Assembly: GCA_016285355.1 (NCBI GenBank)
Contig: JAEEQP010000075.1
Coordinates: 1-10,368, forward strand
DNA from: Bacteroidales bacterium
GTDB taxonomy: Bacteria > Bacteroidota > Bacteroidia > Bacteroidales > F082
DNA: 10,368 nucleotides
Reading direction: 5' to 3'
Shown here: in pieces, positions 5,136 through 10,368 of the stretch
How the letters are laid out: each line of letters opens with the position of its first letter
How positions within the stretch are numbered: position 1 is the first letter of the stretch
Notes under the pieces: generated by a model
The model's database searches: none
What the model was told of the DNA's origin: nothing
The model's input: the letters and a program-made list of their open reading frames with translations, nothing else
Translations under genes and position numbers: made by a program

Positions 5136-5887
5136 AGAAATTAGCCTTTTTTCTCGGTGTTTTCCTTATATCCTTGACTACTATGGCACAACAAACCATT
5201 TTTCCAGCACAAAATCTTGCTCCTGAGGAGTTTAATACGGGTACGGTCCACATCTCTGTTGTCAGTCACAGCGACCACCAGATGACCACCAATTTCCTTT
5301 TCGAAAAAGGCAGCCGCAACTCGTGGCATTACCACCCCAACGCTACCCAAGTGCTGATGGTGCTTGATGGCGAAGGCTATTACCAAGAGGAAGGAAAAGA
5401 CAAGCAACTCATCCGCAAAGGCGATGTGATCGTCACGGCACCCAACACCCGCCACTGGAACGGTGCCACCCCTGATAGCAGCATCGAGTGCCTCACCGTG
5501 ACGGACATCGTGCCAGGCGAGGAACACGCCGTTCAGCTCCAAAAAGTGACTGACGAAGAGTTTGCCTCACCAGTGAAAGTTGGCGAAAAGCTTGTCCGCC
5601 TCGCCGAAATCGAAGTGGTGCCCGAGTATTTGGAGGAATATATGGCCTTCGCCAAGGAAGTCGGCGAGACTTCTGTGAAAGTGGAGCCTGGCGTGCTGAC
5701 CCTCTTCTCGATGCAAACCAAGGAAGATCCCTGCAAAATCTACATCTTGGAAATCTATGCGGACCAAGAGGCCTATCAAAGCCACATCCAGACCGCCCAT
5801 TTCAAGAAATATAAGGAAGGCACGGCCAAGATGGTGAAGAGCCTGAAACTGATTGACGTTAACCCGCTGGCGGGGATGATACGTTGA
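5132..5887 (+). CDS. Exported cupin / antibiotic-biosynthesis-monooxygenase (ABM) fusion protein
   Basis: The 251-residue product starts with a signal peptide (1-20, ending TTMAQ). A cupin domain follows (about 40-130) with candidate metal ligands H66, H68, Q73 and H108 in WHYHPNATQVLMVLDGEG and NTRHWNG; the usual Glu position is Gln. The C-terminal part (about 155-245: RLAEIEVVPEYLEEYMAFAKEVGE ... ILEIYADQEAYQSHIQTAHFKKY) is an ABM-type ferredoxin-like domain, a fold found in small monooxygenases and heme-degrading enzymes. The pair suggests modification or oxidation of a small, perhaps quinone- or aromatic-like molecule outside the cytoplasm; this is inference. It overlaps the amidohydrolase stop by four bases and is followed by a strong terminator. 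Confidence 0.88.
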   Translation: MKKLAFFLGVFLISLTTMAQQTIFPAQNLAPEEFNTGTVHISVVSHSDHQMTTNFLFEKGSRNSWHYHPNATQVLMVLDGEGYYQEEGKDKQLIRKGDVIVTAPNTRHWNGATPDSSIECLTVTDIVPGEEHAVQLQKVTDEEFASPVKVGEKLVRLAEIEVVPEYLEEYMAFAKEVGETSVKVEPGVLTLFSMQTKEDPCKIYILEIYADQEAYQSHIQTAHFKKYKEGTAKMVKSLKLIDVNPLAGMIR

Positions 5888-5895
5888 CTGATTTG

Positions 5896-5940
5896 AAAAA
5901 ATCCCTGAAATCTTTGAACTATGGTTTTCAGGGATTTTTT
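5896..5940 (+). terminator. Strong intrinsic terminator after the cupin-ABM gene
   Basis: A perfect 15-bp stem (5896-5910 with 5926-5940) around a 15-nt loop has an A-run on the left and a T-run on the right, so it can work in both directions. It lies 8 bases after the cupin-ABM stop and 22 bases before the next promoter box. Confidence 0.85.
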
Positions 5941-5962
5941 CGGCGTAGTGAAAAAAAACAAT

Positions 5963-5970
5963 TATCTTTG
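5963..5970 (+). promoter_or_regulatory. -7 promoter box upstream of the winged-helix fragment and DUF362 gene
   Basis: TATCTTTG matches TAnnTTTG. There is no other box before the DUF362 start at 6186, so the predicted transcript carries the winged-helix fragment as a leader of about 210 nt. Confidence 0.6.
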
Positions 5971-5979
5971 CAGACGCAT

Positions 5980-6180
5980 TTGTTGGGAAAAAATGTCGCA
6001 GTAAATGTCGCAGTAAATACCAAATATCTATCTGAACGTTTGGGAGTGAACAGAAAAACCATCCAACGGGAATTGGCAGGATTGGTGGAGAAAAACCTTA
6101 TCAAATGGGTTGGATCCGATAAGACTGGCCATTGGGAACTAATTGAAAAAGAACGAAATACAAAAACAATAAACAAATAA
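5980..6180 (+). pseudogene. Winged-helix fragment, C-terminal remnant of a COG2865/AlbA_2-type regulator
   Basis: The frame encodes NVAVNVAVN, then TKYLSERLGVNRKTIQRELAGLVEKNLIKWVGSDKTGHWELIE, a winged helix-turn-helix ending in the VGSDK-GxW hairpin. This resembles the extreme C-terminus of large ATP-binding/AlbA_2 putative regulators (COG2865 type), where repeated xVN linkers precede the same wing. Everything upstream of the linker is missing. No in-frame ATG exists: translation would need a TTG (5980 or 5983), or TTG 5884, which overlaps the cupin stop and crosses the terminator. The linker DNA holds two perfect copies of AAATGTCGCAGT (5991-6002, 6003-6014). The stop is five bases before the DUF362 ATG. 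It may be a dead remnant or a captured stand-alone DNA-binding peptide; family call moderate. Confidence 0.55.
5991..6014 (+). repeat. Tandem 12-bp repeat AAATGTCGCAGT (two copies)
   Basis: Two adjacent perfect copies encode the NVAV-NVAV linker of the winged-helix fragment. Such tandem units expand or contract by slippage without breaking the frame. Each copy also contains an out-of-frame ATG that meets a TAA after two further codons. Confidence 0.7.
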
Positions 6181-6185
6181 ACAAA

Positions 6186-7220
6186 ATGAAGAAATTAGCA
6201 ACAACCCTTTTGTGCGCCCTGGCCTTCGCCGCCTGCACAAACAACCAACCTGAAGACAATCAAAACAATCAAACTAATACGAATATGGAAAACACAGCAA
6301 AAGTCTATCTGACGCGCAACATTAGCCCCGAGGCTTTGGTGGACATCTACAAGGCTTTGGGCGTGGAAGCCAAAGGCCGCGTGGCCGTGAAAATCTCGAC
6401 CGGCGAAGGCAGCAACCCCAACTACCTGAAGCCCGAACTCATCAAAGACCTCGTTCACGAGGTGGACGGCACCATCGTGGAGTGCAACACCGCTTACGGT
6501 AACGGCCCTGGCGACGAAAAAGACGAGCGTAACAACTCAGCCGTACACTGGGAAGTCATCCGCAGGCACGGTTTCACCGACTACTTCCCTGTGGACATTA
6601 TGGATGAATACGATGAAATCCGCATCCCCGTGAAGGACCAGTCGCACATCAAGTATGACATCGTGGGCGGCCATATCGCCAACTACGACTTCATGATTGC
6701 CCTCAACCACTTCAAGGGTCACCCGATGGGCGGCTATGGCGGTGCGTTAAAGAACCTCAGCATCGGTTGCGCCAGCAGCAACGGCAAGGCTTATATCCAC
6801 TCGTCGGGAAAGATGGAGAAACTCGATATGGCCAAGCTTTGGACGCCAGAATTCATCGGCGACCAGGACGGCTTCCTTGAGAGTATGGCAGCGGCAGCCC
6901 AAGCGGTGACGAACTATTTCCAAAAGAGGCAGGGCATCATCTACATCAATGTGATGAACAATATGAGCATCGACTGCGACTGTGTCGATCATCCTGCCCC
7001 CGTGAAACTTGAGGACTACGGCATCCTCGCCAGCACCGACCCCGTAGCCCTTGACCAAGCCTGCGTGGACATCATCAACAACCAAGAGGTGACCGCCACC
7101 AACGACCCCACCGACCTGCTCAGCCGCATCAACAAGCAACACGGCACCCACACCATCGAGCACGCCGAAGCCATTGGGTTGGGAACAAGGAAATACACTA
7201 TTGTCAGCATTGACAAATAG
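6186..7220 (+). CDS. DUF362 domain lipoprotein
   Basis: The 344-residue product begins with a lipoprotein signal (MKKLATTLLCALAFAAC, lipid-modified Cys at 17) and an Asn/Gln-rich tether (18-36), so it is probably anchored to a membrane outside the cytoplasm. The rest is a DUF362 domain: GRVAVKISTGEG (about 64-75), GTIVECNTAYG, NHFKGHPMGGYGGALKNLSIGCASSNGKAYIH (about 178-209) and NVMNNMSIDCDCVDHPAPV near 260. DUF362 often occurs with ferredoxin-type Fe-S domains; no CxxCxxCxxxC ferredoxin motif is present here, but the conserved Cys in IGCASS and the CDC pair could bind metal. Biochemical role is unknown. It follows the winged-helix fragment by five bases and ends before a terminator hairpin. 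Confidence 0.88.
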   Translation: MKKLATTLLCALAFAACTNNQPEDNQNNQTNTNMENTAKVYLTRNISPEALVDIYKALGVEAKGRVAVKISTGEGSNPNYLKPELIKDLVHEVDGTIVECNTAYGNGPGDEKDERNNSAVHWEVIRRHGFTDYFPVDIMDEYDEIRIPVKDQSHIKYDIVGGHIANYDFMIALNHFKGHPMGGYGGALKNLSIGCASSNGKAYIHSSGKMEKLDMAKLWTPEFIGDQDGFLESMAAAAQAVTNYFQKRQGIIYINVMNNMSIDCDCVDHPAPVKLEDYGILASTDPVALDQACVDIINNQEVTATNDPTDLLSRINKQHGTHTIEHAEAIGLGTRKYTIVSIDK

Positions 7221-7248
7221 GCCATTTTCGCAAAGATGGCTAAACAAT

Positions 7249-7285
7249 TCCCCGAAAACTTTGGTTTAGAGTTTTCGGGGATTTT
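7249..7285 (+). terminator. Terminator hairpin between the DUF362 and flavin reductase genes
   Basis: An 11-bp perfect stem (7249-7259 with 7271-7281) around an 11-nt loop is followed by TTTT. It sits 28 bases after the DUF362 stop, and its T-run ends two bases before the next promoter box. Confidence 0.75.
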
Positions 7286-7287
7286 CC

Positions 7288-7295
7288 TATTTTTG
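7288..7295 (+). promoter_or_regulatory. -7 promoter box of the flavin reductase lipoprotein operon
   Basis: TATTTTTG matches TAnnTTTG, 26 bases before the ATG at 7322. The leader is about 20 nt, A-rich and without a Shine-Dalgarno sequence. Confidence 0.7.
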
Positions 7296-7321
7296 CAGCC
7301 GAAACACAAAACATCAAAACC

Positions 7322-8017
7322 ATGAAGAAAATAGTAGCAACTATCTTGTGCGGACTGGCCCTTGCCGCCTGCACAAACAACCAACAAACTGAAAACGTTC
7401 AAAGCAACACGAACCCTGATAACCAACAGAAACAACAAAAAGTCGAAGAGGTTTCGGGGCGTGTGAACTTCGGCGCACAGCACGCCTTGGTGACCACGCC
7501 ACAACCTTGCGTGATGATTGCCACATGGGACAAGAACCACACGCCCGACGTGATGATGGCGGCATGGGCCGGCCAACTCGACTACAACCAAATCGTCATC
7601 AGCCTTTCGGAACACAAAACGACCGACAACCTGCGTGAAACGGGTGCCTTCACCGTGAGTTTCGCCGACGAGCGCACAGTGGCCGAGTCGGACTATTTCG
7701 GCACGGTGAGCGGACATGATGTCGCGAACAAGGTAGCCAAAGTAGGCTTCACAGTAACCCCCAGCCCCAATGTTGACGCGCCCATCGTCAACGAGTACCC
7801 GCTGACATTGGAGTGTCGCGTGGTGAGTTTCGAGAATGGCATGTTGATTGGCGAAGTGGTCAACCAAAGTGCCGATGAGAGCATCCTCACCGACGGCAAG
7901 ATTGACTTGGCCAAACTGAAGCCCATCGTTTTCGATGCCTCGGGCGTGAGTTACCACGCCATCGGCGAAGAAGTCGGCAAAGCATGGGGCGACGGAAAGA
8001 AATTCATTGAAGAATAA
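7322..8017 (+). CDS. Flavin reductase family lipoprotein (exported flavoredoxin-like protein)
   Basis: The 231-residue product has a lipoprotein signal (MKKIVATILCGLALAAC, lipobox LAAC, Cys 17) and a Gln/Asn-rich tether to about residue 40. The rest is the same FMN-binding split barrel as the cytoplasmic protein at 2449-3015: PCVMIATWDKNHTPDVMMAAWAG, SLSEHKTTDNLRETGAFTVSFAD, DYFGTVSG and APIVNEYPLTLECRVV. It should sit on the outer face of the inner membrane or on the outer membrane, where it would need FMN and an electron source other than cytoplasmic NAD(P)H. Its leader is almost the same as that of the DUF362 lipoprotein just upstream, so the two may share a location. It is first in a likely operon with the kinase-like and AraC-type genes. 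Confidence 0.9.
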   Translation: MKKIVATILCGLALAACTNNQQTENVQSNTNPDNQQKQQKVEEVSGRVNFGAQHALVTTPQPCVMIATWDKNHTPDVMMAAWAGQLDYNQIVISLSEHKTTDNLRETGAFTVSFADERTVAESDYFGTVSGHDVANKVAKVGFTVTPSPNVDAPIVNEYPLTLECRVVSFENGMLIGEVVNQSADESILTDGKIDLAKLKPIVFDASGVSYHAIGEEVGKAWGDGKKFIEE

Positions 8018-8031
8018 AACAGATATTCACT

Positions 8032-8673
8032 ATGGAAAACCAAAAGATTATCATTACTATCAACCGCGAGTGCGGCAGCGGAGGTGGCGAGATTGCCCGT
8101 CTGCTGGGAGAAAAATTGGGGCTCAAGGTTTACGGTCGCGCCATATTGCAAAGCGTTGCCGATCATTTTAAAATGACCCTTGAAAACATGGACCGTGTTA
8201 AGGCGCAAAAAACCAGTTGGTGGAGTGACTTCTGTTACTTTTATCGCCAGTTTGATACGACCAGCCATCCGGATGTCTACTATCCAGAGGCCACGCCGTT
8301 GACCCTTTATTATGCCGAGGCTCGTTTGTTGCGTGAATTGGCCGAACAAGAGAGCTGCATCATCGTGGGCCGTGCCGGTTTCCACATCTTCCGCGACAAT
8401 CCCAATGCGTTGCATCTGTTCATCATGGCCGACCGTGACGCACGTATCGCCCGCATCGCCGCCAAGCAAAATCTCAGCCCCGAAGAGGCTGCCAAGGTCA
8501 TTGATGCAACCGACAAGGCTCGCGACACATTCGTCAAAACTGTCGCCGAAACCTCGCGCTACGATGCCCGCAACTATGACTTCGTCCTTAACGTCACCAA
8601 CATGCCCACCGACGCGGTGGCACAGTTCCTCGCCGACAATATTAGGAAGAAGTATCCTTTCTTGGCGAAATAG
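8032..8673 (+). CDS. Cytidylate kinase-like family protein
   Basis: The 213-residue product belongs to the cytidylate kinase-like group (Cytidylate_kin2 type). ITINRECGSGGGEIARLLGEKLGLKVYGRAIL (8-39) holds a P-loop variant (GSGGGEIA), LYYAEARLLRELAEQESCIIVGRAGFHIF is the middle core, and LHLFIMADRDARIARI with a basic helix looks like the lid region. Such proteins are cytoplasmic and widespread in gut Bacteroidota and Firmicutes; their substrate is generally not established, and this is not the essential CMP kinase by family. It begins 14 bases after the flavin reductase stop with no promoter box between, so it is co-transcribed. Why a nucleotide-kinase fold accompanies an exported flavoprotein is unclear. 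Confidence 0.88.
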   Translation: MENQKIIITINRECGSGGGEIARLLGEKLGLKVYGRAILQSVADHFKMTLENMDRVKAQKTSWWSDFCYFYRQFDTTSHPDVYYPEATPLTLYYAEARLLRELAEQESCIIVGRAGFHIFRDNPNALHLFIMADRDARIARIAAKQNLSPEEAAKVIDATDKARDTFVKTVAETSRYDARNYDFVLNVTNMPTDAVAQFLADNIRKKYPFLAK

Positions 8674-8697
8674 CTTGTCTTCATTAATAGGCTGTCG

Positions 8698-9498
8698 ATG
8701 AACCACTGCCAACTGCTAAACACTACCACTGACGCGCATTTGCCGTCGGACTTCACCGCCACGCACCATATTCATATCCTGGTGCGAAAGGGTGAAATGC
8801 GTTTTTCCGATGGGCGAAGGTCTTTCGTCTCGAAGAAAGACGACTTGGTGATTTGGCAGATGTCGAACACCATCCAAGAAATCACTTATTCCGCTGATTT
8901 CGAGGCAGATTTCTTGATTGTTACTGGCGAGTTCCTGTCGCAATACAACCCAGAAATGGTGTGGGCTTCAAAAGGCTTTGTGTTCATCCGCACCTGTCCA
9001 TCGTTCCATTTGGACGACGAGAGTCTGCATCTCATCAAAGGCGATTTCGACCTTTTCCGCTGTCGGCAAGAGGCGGAGTCGCCTTTCCGTCGTGATGTGT
9101 TGGGGCGCGTGCTGCAAATCTTCCTCTACGACCTTTGGACGGTGTATCAACACGGCTTGGCGAAGATGGAAACCTCTGACCGCACGGCGCAATTGTTCCT
9201 GAAGTTCCTCGGTCTGGTGCAGACGAATGTCCGCGCCGAGCGCGAGGTGGCTTTCTATGCCGATGCCCTTTGTATCACCTCAAAATACCTCTCCGAAATC
9301 AGCCGCTCCGTCACGGGACTGCCCGCCTCGCAATGGATTGGCTTCTATGCCACCTACGAATTGGTCGCCTTGTTGGACGACAATTCAAAAACCCTATCCG
9401 AAATCGCTGAATTGATGGCGTTTAGCTCGCCTGCCGCCTTCTCGACCTATACGAAGAAACTGCTGGGGAAAACACCGAGCGAGTATAGGCAGAGGTAA
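8698..9498 (+). CDS. AraC-family transcriptional regulator (second)
   Basis: The 266-residue protein has an N-terminal cupin-like sensing part (about 1-150: HHIHILVRKGEMRFSDGRRSFVSKKDDLVIWQ is a typical AraC-type arm) and a C-terminal DNA-binding domain from about 184: VAFYADALCITSKYLSEISRSVTG (first helix-turn-helix) and KTLSEIAELMAFSSPAAFSTYTKKLLGKTPSEY (second). It starts 24 bases after the kinase-like gene without its own promoter box, so it is probably last in the operon starting at 7322 and could control that operon or the acetyltransferase/aldo-keto reductase pair downstream. It is shorter than, and clearly different from, the regulator at 3027-3920. The inducer is unknown. Confidence 0.9.
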   Translation: MNHCQLLNTTTDAHLPSDFTATHHIHILVRKGEMRFSDGRRSFVSKKDDLVIWQMSNTIQEITYSADFEADFLIVTGEFLSQYNPEMVWASKGFVFIRTCPSFHLDDESLHLIKGDFDLFRCRQEAESPFRRDVLGRVLQIFLYDLWTVYQHGLAKMETSDRTAQLFLKFLGLVQTNVRAEREVAFYADALCITSKYLSEISRSVTGLPASQWIGFYATYELVALLDDNSKTLSEIAELMAFSSPAAFSTYTKKLLGKTPSEYRQR

Positions 9499-9519
9499 TT
9501 TCCCGCAAAATTTGAAAGT

Positions 9520-9529
9520 TTTCCGGAAA
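9520..9529. promoter_or_regulatory. Palindrome TTTCCGGAAA upstream of the acetyltransferase promoter
   Basis: A perfect 10-bp palindrome lies about 32 bp upstream of the -7 box at 9561, right after the second AraC-type gene. It could be an operator, but the core is short and its occurrence may be by chance. Confidence 0.2.
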
Positions 9530-9560
9530 TCTGCGTAACGGCTCCCTCGGGAAGTCGCTG

Positions 9561-9568
9561 TATTTTTG
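9561..9568 (+). promoter_or_regulatory. -7 promoter box of the acetyltransferase gene
   Basis: TATTTTTG matches TAnnTTTG, 24 bases before the ATG at 9593. It also decides the start codon, because an in-frame TTG at 9566 lies inside the box. Confidence 0.7.
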
Positions 9569-9592
9569 CACCGTAATTCAAAACCTAAAACG

Positions 9593-10123
9593 ATGCAAGA
9601 ACAAAGAGTTGACCCAAGGCTGACCACAGCCGAAGAACACGCGGAAGGCGTGCGCCAAGCGCAAGTGCTTTTCAAACTGAACCACACGATGCCCTACACC
9701 GACGAGTACAACGCCCTCGTGCGTGAACTCTTCGGCGACAACCTCGGCGAAGGCGGCTGGGTGATGCCAGGCCTCACCGGTGTCTGCTTCGACCGTGTAC
9801 ACATCGGGAAGAACGTGATGATTATGAACAACTGCCTGATGATGGCCCGTGGCGGTATCACCATCGACGACGGCGCGATGATTGCCGCCAATGCGCAACT
9901 CATCTCCAATAACCATGACCTTTACGATCGCCAAATCCTCCTTTGCAAGCCCGTCCACATCTGTGAGAACGCTTGGATTGGTGCAGGAGCCACCATCCTG
10001 CCCAGCGTGACCATCGGCAAGAACGCTGTCGTGGCCGCTGGTGCTGTTGTAACCAAAAATGTGGCCCCGAATACCATCGTGGGCGGCAATCCTGCAAAAT
10101 TCATTAAATACATAGGAGGATAA
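9593..10123 (+). CDS. Sugar O-acetyltransferase, hexapeptide-repeat (maltose/galactoside acetyltransferase family)
   Basis: The 176-residue product has a short N-terminal helical part (about 1-50) and then a left-handed beta-helix built of hexapeptide repeats: [64 protein letters not shown], ending with [13 protein letters not shown]. The catalytic His of the family is seen in [11 protein letters not shown] (H108). These enzymes are cytoplasmic trimers that move acetyl from acetyl-CoA to a hydroxyl of a sugar or related acceptor; the acceptor here is unknown. The last codons (GGA GGA) also make an AGGAGG in front of the next gene, which starts four bases after the stop, so the two form an operon. 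Confidence 0.9.
   Translation: MQEQRVDPRLTTAEEHAEGVRQAQVLFKLNHTMPYTDEYNALVRELFGDNLGEGGWVMPGLTGVCFDRVHIGKNVMIMNNCLMMARGGITIDDGAMIAANAQLISNNHDLYDRQILLCKPVHICENAWIGAGATILPSVTIGKNAVVAAGAVVTKNVAPNTIVGGNPAKFIKYIGG
10114..10119 (+). promoter_or_regulatory. Shine-Dalgarno-like AGGAGG before the aldo/keto reductase start
   Basis: AGGAGG ends eight bases before the ATG at 10128 and lies inside the last codons of the acetyltransferase gene. It is notable because the other starts in this window lack such a site, but it could simply result from the Gly-Gly end of the upstream protein. Confidence 0.4.
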
Positions 10124-10127
10124 CACC

Positions 10128-10368
10128 ATGAAAAAAGTAATCTTAATCGTAGCAACAATCATCTTAAACATTATGACCATGAACGCACAAAACCAACCTT
10201 ATTTGACGCTGAACAACGGCGTGAAGATGCCCCAATTCGGACTTGGCGTTTACAGCATTCCCGCCGGGGAAACCACCTATAACTCGGTACTGACTGCCTT
10301 GAAGGCGGGATACAGACACATCGACACGGCACATGCTTACGGCAACGAGCGCAGCGTAGGAGAAGCCG
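10128..10368 (+). CDS. Exported aldo/keto reductase, N-terminal part (runs off the right edge)
   Basis: Eighty codons are visible. Residues 1-20 ([20 protein letters not shown]) form a signal peptide with a likely cut before QNQ. The mature part is a classic aldo/keto reductase start: [19 protein letters not shown], then [25 protein letters not shown] with the catalytic Asp and Tyr (D66, Y71) of the family. These enzymes use NAD(P)H, so an exported form is puzzling. The start is fixed by the AGGAGG site and the signal peptide. It differs in N-terminal sequence from the reductase stump at 4042, so it is not simply the missing rest of that gene. The open frame continues past the window. Confidence 0.85.
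   Translation, partial: MKKVILIVATIILNIMTMNAQNQPYLTLNNGVKMPQFGLGVYSIPAGETTYNSVLTALKAGYRHIDTAHAYGNERSVGEA

Noticed and set aside
5884..5979. TTG start at 5884 for the winged-helix ORF, overlapping the cupin-ABM stop
   Set aside because: This segment is made of the terminator hairpin and promoter; its open frame looks accidental.
7016..7957. Long minus-strand ORF of 313 codons
   Set aside because: It spans the end of the DUF362 gene, a terminator, a promoter and most of the flavin reductase gene, all well supported on the plus strand; it is a shadow of biased codon use.
7951..8712. Minus-strand ORF of 253 codons opposite the cytidylate kinase-like gene
   Set aside because: The plus-strand product has clear kinase-family motifs, and the minus product has none.
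9566..9592. Upstream TTG start for the acetyltransferase
   Set aside because: The TTG is part of the TATTTTTG promoter box and would precede the transcript start.

Overview
The window looks like a chromosomal accessory region from a member of the Bacteroidota, probably Bacteroidales (Bacteroides/Prevotella-like). Ten matches to the Bacteroidota -7 promoter box TAnnTTTG lie at sensible distances upstream of genes. Leaders are A-rich and mostly lack Shine-Dalgarno sequences. The protein set (AraC-type regulators, flavoredoxin-like flavin reductases, DUF362, cytidylate kinase-like protein, NifX-like protein with a His-rich tail) also fits. No rRNA, tRNA, CRISPR array, insertion sequence or phage gene was recognised.

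Layout. At 1-86 is the 5' end of a minus-strand secreted protein. At 292-1241 is a small cluster of toxic-ion exporters: a Gdx/SugE-type SMR transporter, a 78-residue unknown ORF, and a FluC (CrcB) fluoride channel interrupted by an in-frame TGA. At 1275-1637 (minus) is a NifX/NifB-type cofactor-binding protein. At 1777-3015 is a two-gene operon of a flavodoxin-like FMN oxidoreductase and a cytoplasmic flavin reductase. An AraC-type regulator (3027-3920, minus) diverges from a regulated-looking promoter whose first reading frame is only the first 14-15 codons of an aldo/keto reductase; this is followed by a signal-peptide-bearing amidohydrolase and an overlapping cupin-ABM fusion protein (to 5887). 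After a strong terminator come a broken winged-helix gene end (about 5980-6180) and a DUF362 lipoprotein. A second terminator/promoter junction leads to a flavin reductase lipoprotein, a cytidylate kinase-like protein and a second AraC-type regulator (7322-9498). The window ends with a hexapeptide-repeat acetyltransferase and the start of an exported aldo/keto reductase.

How the genes may work together. From about 1.7 kb to the end the theme is redox and small-molecule detoxification under two AraC-family regulators. It is split between cytoplasmic enzymes (FMN oxidoreductase, flavin reductase) and a striking number of enzymes with secretion or lipoprotein signals (amidohydrolase, cupin-ABM, DUF362, flavin reductase, aldo/keto reductase). 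A joint pathway is inference; no substrate can be read from the sequence.

Signs of decay and rearrangement recur: the fluC stop codon, the aldo/keto reductase stump fused to the amidohydrolase promoter region, and the orphan winged-helix fragment. No known defence or mobile system was recognised.
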